Positions 54,837 through 62,710 of a DNA stretch of 64,000 bases are shown in pieces. Every line of letters begins with the position of its first letter. The first letter of the stretch is position 1. The translations under genes and the position numbers were made by a program. The DNA is taken from the NCBI RefSeq assembly GCF_020885975.1, contig NZ_AP025183.1, forward strand, positions 1,798,001-1,862,000, read 5' to 3'. This DNA comes from Flavobacterium ammonificans (GTDB lineage: Bacteria > Bacteroidota > Bacteroidia > Flavobacteriales > Flavobacteriaceae). The notes below the pieces were generated by a model. That model saw only the letters and a list, made by a program, of their open reading frames with translations. It had not been told where the DNA came from and did not search any database.

Positions 54837-56624
54837 ATGCCACGATTTAAAGAAAACGATTTGCCAAAATCAAAAATTACCTTAAGCGCCCTTCAAAAAG
54901 CAAAACTCATATTTCAATTTTCAGGGAAACACCTTTGGAAGTTTTATGTAGGTTTATTTTTCTTATTGCTAACTGGTGGTTCTGCTTTGGCTTTCCCTAA
55001 ATTAATGGGCTTACTCGTAGATTGTGTCAATAATAAAGATACTGCACAAGCCAATTTTATAGCTTTGAGTTTACTTGGAATATTGTTTATGCAATCTATT
55101 TTTTCGTTTTTTAGATTGTCTTTATTTGTCAATTTTACCGAAAACACTTTAGCTAATCTTCGCTTGGCATTATACAGTAATTTGGTTAAACTTCCTATGT
55201 CATTCTTTTCTCAAAAACGTGTAGGTGAATTGAATAGCCGAATCAGTTCAGACATTACCCAAATTCAAGATACGTTAACGTCTACCATTGCTGAGTTTTT
55301 AAGACAATTCATTCTTATAATTGGAGGTATTGCTTTATTGGCTACCGAAAGTTTCAAACTTACTTTATTAATGCTTTCTGTTGTTCCTTTGGTTGCCGTT
55401 GCCGCAGTTATATTTGGTCGATTTATTAGAAGTTATTCTAAAAAAGTACAAGACAAAGTAGCTGAAAGCCAAGTAATTGTTGAAGAAACTATGCAGGGAA
55501 TTAGTATTGTAAAAGCATTTGCTAACGAATGGTACGAAATTGCTCGATATAAAGCGCAGATAAAAGAAGTAATTCAAATTGCGATTAAAGGTGGTAAATA
55601 CCGTGGCTACTTTGCTTCGTTCATTATATTTTGCCTTTTTGGTGCTATCGTGGCCGTGGTTTGGTATGGAGTTCAATTAAGCATCGCAGGCGAAATGAGC
55701 GTAGGTCAATTAATCTCGTTTGTTTTATATTCTACTTTCGTAGGGGCTTCTTTTGGTGGTATTGCCGAATTGTATGCACAAATTCAGAAAGCAATTGGTG
55801 CTACTGAACGTGTTTTTGAATTATTAGACGAAACTCCAGAAAAAATACAAGGTACAACAGCAAACCAATCCATTGAAAAAATAAAAGGAAATGTCAATTT
55901 TAAAAATGTAGCCTTTAAATATCCTTCTAGAAAAGAAATGGAAGTGTTAAAAGACGTGAGTTTTACCGCTCAATTTGGACAAAAAATTGCTATTGTAGGT
56001 CCTAGTGGTGCTGGTAAATCAACAATAGCTTCCCTTTTATTACGATTCTATTCTATCGCAGAAGGAAGTATCGAAATTGACAACAAAAATATTTACGATT
56101 ACGATTTGGAACAATTACGTGGCAATATGAGTATTGTTCCTCAAGATGTTATTTTGTTTGGCGGAACCATTCGTGAGAACATTGCCTATGGTAAACCTAA
56201 TGCAACCGAAGAAGAAATTTTGGCTGCAGCCCAACAAGCCAATGCTTATAATTTTATAGAAAGCTTTCCTGAAAAGTTAGATACATTAGTAGGAGAACGC
56301 GGGGTGAAATTATCTGGAGGTCAAAGACAACGTATTGCAATTGCAAGAGCCTTATTGAAAAATCCAAGTATATTAATATTAGACGAAGCCACTTCTTCAT
56401 TAGACAGTGAAAGTGAAAAATTAGTTCAAGAAGCGCTCGAGATTTTGATGGAAGGAAGAACAAGTATCATTATTGCACACCGTTTATCAACCATTCGTTC
56501 AGCAGATCAAATTCTAGTATTAGACAAAGGCAAAATTGCTGAAAAAGGAACTCATCAAGAGTTAATAGCTTTAGATAATGGAATCTATAAAAATTTAAGT
56601 AATCTTCAATTTAGTAATTCATAA
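54837..56624 (+). CDS. ABC exporter, fused permease and ATPase (MsbA/LmrA type)
   Basis: The 595-residue half-transporter has about six membrane helices in residues 1-320, with the coupling region VSFKLT-type helices and SQVIVEETMQGISIVKAFANE. The ATPase domain (about 345-590) has Walker A VGPSGAGKSTIAS, Q-loop SIVPQDVILFGG, signature LSGGQRQRIAIARALL and Walker B ILILDEATSSLDSESE. It should work as a homodimer exporting lipid or a drug-like substrate. No partner gene indicates the substrate. Confidence 0.92.
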   Translation: MPRFKENDLPKSKITLSALQKAKLIFQFSGKHLWKFYVGLFFLLLTGGSALAFPKLMGLLVDCVNNKDTAQANFIALSLLGILFMQSIFSFFRLSLFVNFTENTLANLRLALYSNLVKLPMSFFSQKRVGELNSRISSDITQIQDTLTSTIAEFLRQFILIIGGIALLATESFKLTLLMLSVVPLVAVAAVIFGRFIRSYSKKVQDKVAESQVIVEETMQGISIVKAFANEWYEIARYKAQIKEVIQIAIKGGKYRGYFASFIIFCLFGAIVAVVWYGVQLSIAGEMSVGQLISFVLYSTFVGASFGGIAELYAQIQKAIGATERVFELLDETPEKIQGTTANQSIEKIKGNVNFKNVAFKYPSRKEMEVLKDVSFTAQFGQKIAIVGPSGAGKSTIASLLLRFYSIAEGSIEIDNKNIYDYDLEQLRGNMSIVPQDVILFGGTIRENIAYGKPNATEEEILAAAQQANAYNFIESFPEKLDTLVGERGVKLSGGQRQRIAIARALLKNPSILILDEATSSLDSESEKLVQEALEILMEGRTSIIIAHRLSTIRSADQILVLDKGKIAEKGTHQELIALDNGIYKNLSNLQFSNS

Positions 56625-56656
56625 AAAAAACGCCATTCTGTTGAATGGCGTTTTTT
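56623..56656. terminator. Bidirectional terminator between the ABC exporter and proline dehydrogenase
   Basis: An 8-bp stem CGCCATTC (56631-56638) with GAATGGCG (56643-56650), loop TGTT, has an A run before it and a T run after it, serving both convergent genes. Confidence 0.88.
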
Positions 56657-56658
56657 AA

Positions 56659-57828
56659 TTATGAACTTTTTCTTCGACTTCGCTCCGCTTTTATCATAGA
56701 CAATTCGCGACTCGTTTGTCCAGCTACAGAAGTGTTTTCTTCTGCACGGCGAATTAAATAAGGCATCACATCTTTAACTGGACCAAAAGGCAAATATTTG
56801 GCTACATTGTATCGGTGAGCCGCTAAATTGTAACTAATATTATCACTCATTCCGTATAATTGTCCGAACCAAATTCGATCATCATTAGTCTTAATTCCTC
56901 TTTCCTGCATTAAATTCATTAAAGTATACGAACTCAATTCATTATGCGTTCCAGCAAAAATTGCCATAGTTTCAATATGTTCTATCATATACAATACTGC
57001 TGCATCGTAATTTTTATCAGTGGCTTCTTTTGAAGCACAAATTGGAGTTGGATACCCCTTCTCTACTGCACGAGCATTTTCCTTTTCCATATAAGCACCA
57101 CGCACTATTTTCATTCCGATGAAGAAACCTTCTTGTTTTGCTTTTTCGTGTAATTGTTTCAAATAATCCAAACGATCCCAACGGTACATTTGAAGCGTGT
57201 TAAATACTACTGCTTTTTCTTTGTTGTACTTTTGCATCATTTGGGTAACCAAATCATCTGCAGCATCTTGCATCCAACTTTCTTCAGCATCAATTAACAA
57301 GGAAACGTCTTTGTATTGAGCGGTTTTACAAACCAAATCAAAACGATCCACAACTCTATCCCATTCTTCTTTTTCTGAAGATGTTAAGGTAGCTTTAGAC
57401 CCTACTTTTTCATATAAATCAAATCGTCCTAATCCTGTTGGCTTAAAAACAGCAAATGGAATGGCTTGACGTTCTTTGGCAAATTCAATAGTTTTCAAGG
57501 TCATAGCCAAGGCAGCGTCAAACTGCGCCTCCTCTTCTTTACCTTCAACTGAGTAATCCAATACCGAAGAAACACCTTTGGTATACATTTTATCGACAAC
57601 TGATAAACAATCATTCTCATTGATACCTCCACAAAAATGATCAAAAACAGTTGCTCTAATTAAACCTTCCACTGGTAGATTAGCTTTGATAGCAAAATTA
57701 GTAACCGCTGTTCCAATACGAACAAGTGGTTCATTGTCAATCATTTTGAATAAAAAATAAGCCCTATCTAACTCTGTATCACTTTTTAAAGCAAATGCAA
57801 CTTGTGTGTTATCGAATATATTTCCCAT
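56659..57828 (-). CDS. Proline dehydrogenase
   Basis: The 389-residue FAD enzyme oxidises proline to pyrroline-5-carboxylate. Barrel motifs of the PRODH family are visible: VSLLIDAEESWMQDAAD, VVFNTLQMYRWDRLDYLKQ, IGMKIVRGAYMEKENARA (catalytic Lys/Arg region) and the C-terminal YLIRRAEENTS proline-binding arginines. It is a stand-alone PRODH, not fused to P5C dehydrogenase as in PutA; the second enzyme must be encoded elsewhere. It has a putative own promoter. Confidence 0.93.
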   Translation of the reverse strand: MGNIFDNTQVAFALKSDTELDRAYFLFKMIDNEPLVRIGTAVTNFAIKANLPVEGLIRATVFDHFCGGINENDCLSVVDKMYTKGVSSVLDYSVEGKEEEAQFDAALAMTLKTIEFAKERQAIPFAVFKPTGLGRFDLYEKVGSKATLTSSEKEEWDRVVDRFDLVCKTAQYKDVSLLIDAEESWMQDAADDLVTQMMQKYNKEKAVVFNTLQMYRWDRLDYLKQLHEKAKQEGFFIGMKIVRGAYMEKENARAVEKGYPTPICASKEATDKNYDAAVLYMIEHIETMAIFAGTHNELSSYTLMNLMQERGIKTNDDRIWFGQLYGMSDNISYNLAAHRYNVAKYLPFGPVKDVMPYLIRRAEENTSVAGQTSRELSMIKAERSRRKSS

Positions 57829-57846
57829 TAATTGTTATATTTTTTA

Positions 57847-57854
57847 CAAATATA
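57847..57854 (-). promoter_or_regulatory. Putative -7 promoter element of the proline dehydrogenase gene
   Basis: On the minus strand the site reads TATATTTG (TAnnTTTG), 19 bases before the start codon. A TTG complement (CAA 57879-57881) lies 24 bases further upstream, slightly beyond the usual spacing. Confidence 0.45.
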
Positions 57855-57919
57855 GAGAGAGTTTTCAATACTATTAATCAAAAAATACCTTATTTTGCGT
57901 TATCAATAAATTCTGAATA

Positions 57920-58987
57920 ATGCAGACGATTCAAGCCAACAATTATCCCGTACATTTCAATGAAAAAGCCTATGAAGCTTTAAATTTGCATTTGCAAAAC
58001 AACAAGTATTCTAACCTATTCATTATCACAGATAGCAATACTAATGAATATTGTTTGCATGAATTTTTGCCTCATGTAGCAACAGAATTAACTATTGAAA
58101 TTATTGAATTCGAAGCAGGAGAGATTAATAAAAATCTAGATACATGTATTGAAATTTGGAATGTTCTTACTGAATTAGGTGCGGATAGAAAAAGTTTAAT
58201 CATCAATCTAGGTGGTGGGGTTGTAACTGATTTAGGCGGATTTGTTGCTTCCACTTTTAAAAGAGGGGTTGATTTTATTAATATCCCAACTACACTTCTT
58301 TCGATGGTTGACGCATCTGTAGGCGGTAAAACAGGCGTTGATCTAGGGAATTTAAAAAACCAAATTGGAGTAATTAATGTTCCTGTTATGGTATTAATTG
58401 ACACTCAATATCTAGCTACAGTGCCTCAAAACGAGATGCGTTCTGGGTTGGCTGAAATGCTTAAACACGGATTAATTTTTGATAAAAACTATTGGGAACA
58501 ATTTCTTGATATTAGTACTATTGATTTTTCTGATTTAGATATACTAATTCACCGTTCTGTCGTGATCAAAAACGAAATCGTAATGCAAGATCCAACGGAG
58601 AAACATATTCGTAAAGCATTAAATTTTGGGCATACTTTAGGACATGCTATTGAAAGTTACTTTTTGGAAAACGAAAACAAAAAAACACTACTTCATGGCG
58701 AGGCGATTGCAGCGGGTATGATTTTAGAAAGTTATATTTCTTGGCAAAAAGAATTAATCACTGAACTAGAATACCGCCAAATTAAAATAGCAATAAAAGC
58801 GATATACGATCCGGTTCAAATTGAAGAAAATGACCTACAACCCATTATGGATTTATTAATTCACGACAAGAAAAATGAATATGGCACTGTACAATTCGCT
58901 TTAATTGATGGTATTGGAGCAATAAAAATCAATCAATTAGTTGAAAATGAATTGATTATTAGTGCTTTTTTGGACTATAAATCATAA
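57920..58987 (+). CDS. aroB: 3-dehydroquinate synthase
   Basis: AroB converts DAHP to 3-dehydroquinate, the second step of the shikimate pathway, using NAD and a divalent metal. The 355-residue protein has INLGGGVVTDLGGFVASTF with NAD-binding glycines, INIPTTLLSMVDASVGGKTGVD, the zinc ligands in FGHTLGHAIES and HGEAIAAGM. Length is normal. The gene stands alone, divergent from the proline dehydrogenase gene across 91 bases. Confidence 0.97.
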   Translation: MQTIQANNYPVHFNEKAYEALNLHLQNNKYSNLFIITDSNTNEYCLHEFLPHVATELTIEIIEFEAGEINKNLDTCIEIWNVLTELGADRKSLIINLGGGVVTDLGGFVASTFKRGVDFINIPTTLLSMVDASVGGKTGVDLGNLKNQIGVINVPVMVLIDTQYLATVPQNEMRSGLAEMLKHGLIFDKNYWEQFLDISTIDFSDLDILIHRSVVIKNEIVMQDPTEKHIRKALNFGHTLGHAIESYFLENENKKTLLHGEAIAAGMILESYISWQKELITELEYRQIKIAIKAIYDPVQIEENDLQPIMDLLIHDKKNEYGTVQFALIDGIGAIKINQLVENELIISAFLDYKS

Positions 58988-59008
58988 TTATTTATTTACA
59001 TAAAAGGA

Positions 59009-59040
59009 TTGCATTTCGTATGTATATTTTTTTACATTTG
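59009..59040 (+). promoter_or_regulatory. Promoter before the arginine-decarboxylase gene (TTG-N21-TACATTTG)
   Basis: TTG at 59009-59011 is followed after 21 bases by TACATTTG (59033-59040). Both boxes and the spacing fit the Bacteroidota consensus, the best such match in the window. Transcription should start near 59045, giving either a leaderless small ORF at 59046 or a 5' untranslated region of about 235 bases before the decarboxylase start. Confidence 0.65.
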
Positions 59041-59045
59041 CCACA

Positions 59046-59225
59046 ATGAAAACAACTCAAAATACAACATACTTTAATCAGGATAGCAACAATAGTAGCC
59101 AGTCCTTTTTTGGGTTATGCAAAAGTGTATTTGTGATCAAAGGAAGTTTTAGTTTTGATATTTTTCAGTTCTTAAAAGCTGAAAATGAAAAACTACAAAT
59201 TGTATATGCTAATATTAGAGTTTGA
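59046..59225 (+). CDS. Possible 59-residue small ORF before the arginine decarboxylase gene
   Basis: An ATG six bases after a strong promoter opens a 59-codon frame (MKTTQNTTYFNQDSNNSSQS..., ending QIVYANIRV). The first 20 residues are polar and Asn/Ser-rich; the rest is mixed with several Phe. It has no signal peptide or known motif. If the transcription start is near 59045 the message would be leaderless. It may be a real small protein, a leader ORF controlling the decarboxylase, or a chance frame in a long leader. The remaining gap to 59281 is AT-rich. Confidence 0.4.
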   Translation: MKTTQNTTYFNQDSNNSSQSFFGLCKSVFVIKGSFSFDIFQFLKAENEKLQIVYANIRV

Positions 59226-59281
59226 ATTTTAATTTAATCCAAGTTTAAACTTTTTTTAAATCTAAAAATTCTGATATAGCA

Positions 59282-60679
59282 ATGAATACAAAATATTCCG
59301 ACTTAATAAACCAAACCTATTATTTCCCACAAGAAGAGTTTACTTTAAACAAAGACAACCTTCAATTTCACAATATTGATTTGATGAAATTAGTGGAACA
59401 ATACGGAACTCCACTTAAATTTACTTATCTCCCTCAAATTTCTAATAACATCAACAAGGCGAAGTCTTGGTTTAGAAAATCAATGGAAAAAAATAAGTAC
59501 GATGCAAAATATTTTTATTGTTATTGTACTAAAAGCTCTCATTTTGAATACATTATGAACGAAGCTTTTAAAAACAATATTCATATTGAAACCTCTTCTG
59601 CTTTTGATATTAATATCGTTGAAAATCTTTTAGAAAACGGTAAAATCAACAAGAGTACTTATGTGATATGCAATGGTTTTAAAAGAGATGAATATGTTTC
59701 TAATATCGCGCGTTTAATCAATACAGGTCATAAAAATACTATTCCAATTATTGACAACTTCGAGGAATTGGATTTGCTACAAGCCCAAATTAAAGGGAAA
59801 TTCAAAATTGGAATTCGTATTGCAGCTGAAGAAGAACCAAAATTTGAGTTCTACACTTCTCGTTTAGGTATAGGTTACAAGAACATTGTCCCTTTTTACA
59901 AAAAAGAGATAAAAGAAAATAAAAAATTGGAACTTAAAATGTTACACTTTTTTATTAATACAGGCATCAATGACAATGCTTATTATTGGAATGAATTAGT
60001 AAAATGTATCAAAGTTTATGTAGCTCTAAAAAAGGAGTGTCCTACTCTTGATGGATTAAATATTGGTGGTGGTTTTCCTATCAAAAATTCATTAACCTTT
60101 GAATACGATTATCAATACATGATTGACGAAATTATCAATCAAATTAAAATTGCTTGTGACGAAGCTGAAGTGGCGGTTCCAAATATATTTACTGAATTCG
60201 GTTCGTTTACTGTAGGTGAAAGTGGTGGTGCGATTTACCAAATTTTGTATCAAAAACAACAAAACGATAGAGAGAAATGGAATATGATTGATTCTTCTTT
60301 CATTACTACACTACCGGATACTTGGGCCATCAACAAACGTTTCATTATGTTAGCTGTCAATCGTTGGAATGATACGTATGAAAGAGTTTTATTAGGTGGT
60401 TTAACTTGTGATAGTGATGACTATTACAACTCAGAGCAAAATATGAATGCCATCTATTTGCCAAAATACAATAAAGAAAAACCGCTTTACATTGGTTTTT
60501 TCAACACAGGTGCATACCAAGAGACTATTGGAGGTTACGGAGGATTGCACCATTGTTTGATTCCACAACCTAAACATATTTTGATAGATAGAGATGAAAA
60601 CGGAATTTTAGCAACTGAAGTTTACTCAGAACAGCAAACTTCTGATGATGTTTTAAAAATTTTAGGATACAAAAAATAA
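59282..60679 (+). CDS. Fold-III PLP decarboxylase, probable arginine decarboxylase (short form)
   Basis: The 465-residue protein has the alanine-racemase-like PLP barrel: the N-terminal lysine region YCYCTKSSHFEYI, IHIETSSAFDINIV, NIGGGFPIKN (phosphate-binding glycines) and the late ligand region GLTCDSDDYY, corresponding to the Cys-Asp pair of the second active-site half. Bacteroidota relatives are called biosynthetic arginine decarboxylase but are far shorter than E. coli SpeA (about 650). Product agmatine would feed polyamine synthesis, yet no agmatinase gene is present here; the next gene is DHS-like. Another basic amino acid or carboxy-polyamine substrate remains possible. Confidence 0.75.
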   Translation: MNTKYSDLINQTYYFPQEEFTLNKDNLQFHNIDLMKLVEQYGTPLKFTYLPQISNNINKAKSWFRKSMEKNKYDAKYFYCYCTKSSHFEYIMNEAFKNNIHIETSSAFDINIVENLLENGKINKSTYVICNGFKRDEYVSNIARLINTGHKNTIPIIDNFEELDLLQAQIKGKFKIGIRIAAEEEPKFEFYTSRLGIGYKNIVPFYKKEIKENKKLELKMLHFFINTGINDNAYYWNELVKCIKVYVALKKECPTLDGLNIGGGFPIKNSLTFEYDYQYMIDEIINQIKIACDEAEVAVPNIFTEFGSFTVGESGGAIYQILYQKQQNDREKWNMIDSSFITTLPDTWAINKRFIMLAVNRWNDTYERVLLGGLTCDSDDYYNSEQNMNAIYLPKYNKEKPLYIGFFNTGAYQETIGGYGGLHHCLIPQPKHILIDRDENGILATEVYSEQQTSDDVLKILGYKK

Positions 60680-60756
60680 TTCCAAAATTTATCTTTCAAG
60701 AAATAGAATTATACCCTACTTTCGTAGCCATATTTCAGAATTAATAAAAAATAAAA

Positions 60757-61728
60757 ATGAGTAAAGGACCGATTAGTCAATTTATTGAAAAACACTACCT
60801 GCATTTCAATTCAGCATCTTTAGTTGATGCAGCAAAAGCCTATGAGCAACAATTGGCAAACGGTGCCAAAATGATGGTGAGTATGGCTGGAGCTATGAGT
60901 ACTGCAGAGATTGGTAAAATATTTGCAGAGATTATTCGCCAAGATAAAGTGCAAATTATTTCATGTACAGGAGCTAATCTTGAAGAAGACATCATGAACT
61001 TAGTTGCACATTCACATTACGAAAGAGTACCTAATTATCGTGATTTGACTCCACAAGATGAGTGGGATTTGTTAGAGCGTGGATTAAATCGTGTAACGGA
61101 TACATGTATTCCTGAACATGAAGCTTTCCGTCGCTTACAAAAACATATTTATAAAATTTGGAAAGACGCTGATGATAAAGGAGAACGTTATTTTCCTCAT
61201 GAGTTCATGTACAAAATGTTACTTTCAGGTGTTCTTGAGGAATATTATGAAATTGACTTAAAAGATAGTTGGATGTATGCAGCGGCAGAGAAAAACTTAC
61301 CTATAATTGTACCAGGTTGGGAAGATAGTACTATGGGTAATATTTTTGCTTCCTATGTAATTAAAGGAGACTTAAAAGCTTCAACTATGAAATCAGGTAT
61401 TGAATACATGACTTTCTTAGCTGATTGGTATCCAAAGAATAGTTCTAACGGAATTGGATTTTTCCAAATTGGAGGAGGTATCGCAGGAGATTTCCCTATC
61501 TGTGTGGTTCCGATGTTATACCAAGATATGGAAATGCATGACGTTCCTTTTTGGAGTTATTTCTGCCAAATTTCAGATTCGACAACTAGTTATGGTTCCT
61601 ATTCAGGAGCAGTTCCAAACGAGAAAATAACTTGGGGCAAATTAGACATTAAAACTCCCAAGTTCATTATTGAATCAGACGCTACAATTGTAGCTCCATT
61701 AATTTTTGCTTATTTATTAGACTTATAG
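60757..61728 (+). CDS. Deoxyhypusine-synthase-like protein lacking the catalytic lysine
   Basis: The 323-residue protein is clearly in the DHS fold family: AMSTAEIGKIFAEIIRQDKVQIISCTGANLEED, a C-terminal GGG loop and SGAVPNEKITWGKLDI matching the SGARPDEAVSWGKI block of eukaryotic DHS. The lysine that forms the enzyme-imine intermediate (GGGVVKHH in human) is absent; the loop here reads FFQIGGGIAGDFPICV. The active-site His of the human enzyme is also not evident. Bacteria lack eIF5A, and such proteins have been linked to homospermidine metabolism. Flavobacterium cells commonly contain homospermidine, so a polyamine role is plausible but chemistry must differ. Confidence 0.88.
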   Translation: MSKGPISQFIEKHYLHFNSASLVDAAKAYEQQLANGAKMMVSMAGAMSTAEIGKIFAEIIRQDKVQIISCTGANLEEDIMNLVAHSHYERVPNYRDLTPQDEWDLLERGLNRVTDTCIPEHEAFRRLQKHIYKIWKDADDKGERYFPHEFMYKMLLSGVLEEYYEIDLKDSWMYAAAEKNLPIIVPGWEDSTMGNIFASYVIKGDLKASTMKSGIEYMTFLADWYPKNSSNGIGFFQIGGGIAGDFPICVVPMLYQDMEMHDVPFWSYFCQISDSTTSYGSYSGAVPNEKITWGKLDIKTPKFIIESDATIVAPLIFAYLLDL

Positions 61729-61741
61729 AATAGACCCCCGT

Positions 61742-62128
61742 ATGAAAAGAGTAATTGTTGACTACGCTAAACTTACCAATGAAATCTTAAACTTATTAGT
61801 TGAAAAATTTCCTGATGGTTATGATGATTCAGACATTATCCGTTTTAGAAATGCAAAAAACGAATTAATTGAAGCCGTTGAGGTTCGCACTGATGATACT
61901 ATTTATTTAGTAAAAGTGAGTACGAAACTTTCTGACCGAATTGAGAACTACGATGAGGATGATGAAATTCTCAATGTTGAAGTAGAACCTATCAAAGAAC
62001 TCGAATTGGAAGTAGATGATACTGAAGACGAGTCTGAAGATGAAAATCTAGACAATCTAGATAATGAGGGTGAAGATGAAGAGGGAGGAAATCATGATGA
62101 AGACCTAGAAGAAGATGATGAAGATTAA
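61742..62128 (+). CDS. Acidic-tailed hypothetical protein
   Basis: The 128-residue protein has a compact N-terminal domain (about 1-70; KRVIVDYAKLTNEILNLLVEKFPDGYDDSDI) followed by a very acidic, probably disordered tail of Asp/Glu (DEDLEEDDED at the end). Homologues are sometimes labelled DNA primase, but no primase motif is visible. The tail resembles nucleic-acid-mimic or RNA-polymerase-delta-like tails. It follows the DHS-like gene by 13 bases and may be co-transcribed. Confidence 0.75.
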   Translation: MKRVIVDYAKLTNEILNLLVEKFPDGYDDSDIIRFRNAKNELIEAVEVRTDDTIYLVKVSTKLSDRIENYDEDDEILNVEVEPIKELELEVDDTEDESEDENLDNLDNEGEDEEGGNHDEDLEEDDED

Positions 62129-62143
62129 AAGTTAATTCAAATA

Positions 62144-62179
62144 AAAAAGGCTACTAAATTGAAATTAGTAGCCTTTTTT
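62144..62179. terminator. Bidirectional terminator between the acidic protein and DinB genes
   Basis: A 9-bp stem GGCTACTAA (about 62150-62158) with TTAGTAGCC (about 62165-62173) is flanked by an A run and a T run. Confidence 0.85.
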
Positions 62180-62186
62180 ATTGAAA

Positions 62187-62702
62187 TTATAAATACTTTT
62201 CCAAAAATACATTCTGATGGTGTTTCTGATGTCCAATAATCATAAAACCAATAGCACGAACAGAGATAGGTTGATCTGATGCAATTCCTTTGCTTAAAAG
62301 CTGTTCCTCAGAAAAACTTTTAAATAGCAACAAATTAGAATGGCGTACTGCAGACAACTCTGTTAATAAATCTTGAAGGCTTCTTGTATTTGCTGGAGTG
62401 TTCGCTGCATAACTATTTTCGTCAAAACCTGGTAAGGGTGTACTATCATTTCTAGAAATCCGTAAAGCACGATACGCTAAAATTCGCTCCGTATCAATAA
62501 TGTGCTGAATAATCTCTTTAATTGTCCATTTCCCCTCGGCATAACGATAATCAAATTTATCCATTGATAAATTTTGAACAAACCGAATAAAATCATGCAA
62601 ACAGATTTCTAATTCTTCTATTAAAACTACTTCACCAGCTGCCTTAAAATAGGTTTCGCAATAGACAGGGTATTCGTTTTCTACTAATTGACTTGTTTTC
62701 AT
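62187..62702 (-). CDS. DinB-family putative metal-dependent enzyme
   Basis: The 171-residue four-helix-bundle protein is of the DinB/YfiT type. The three expected metal-binding histidines can be placed in IKEIIQHIIDTERIL and in MIIGHQKHHQNVF near the C-terminus. DinB-like proteins include thiol-dependent transferases (bacillithiol-S-transferases), but most members have no known reaction. It is encoded 8 bases after ppc, so the two may be co-transcribed. Confidence 0.85.
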   Translation of the reverse strand: MKTSQLVENEYPVYCETYFKAAGEVVLIEELEICLHDFIRFVQNLSMDKFDYRYAEGKWTIKEIIQHIIDTERILAYRALRISRNDSTPLPGFDENSYAANTPANTRSLQDLLTELSAVRHSNLLLFKSFSEEQLLSKGIASDQPISVRAIGFMIIGHQKHHQNVFLEKYL

Positions 62703-62710
62703 ACTATAAT

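Noticed and set aside
58072..58404. 110-codon minus-strand frame inside aroB
   Set aside because: It is antisense to the NAD-binding core of AroB; composition and lack of start context do not support a gene.
59200..59281. Possible terminator or riboswitch in the leader of the decarboxylase gene
   Set aside because: A T run follows only a weak AT stem (around GTTTAAAC), and no known riboswitch core is seen.
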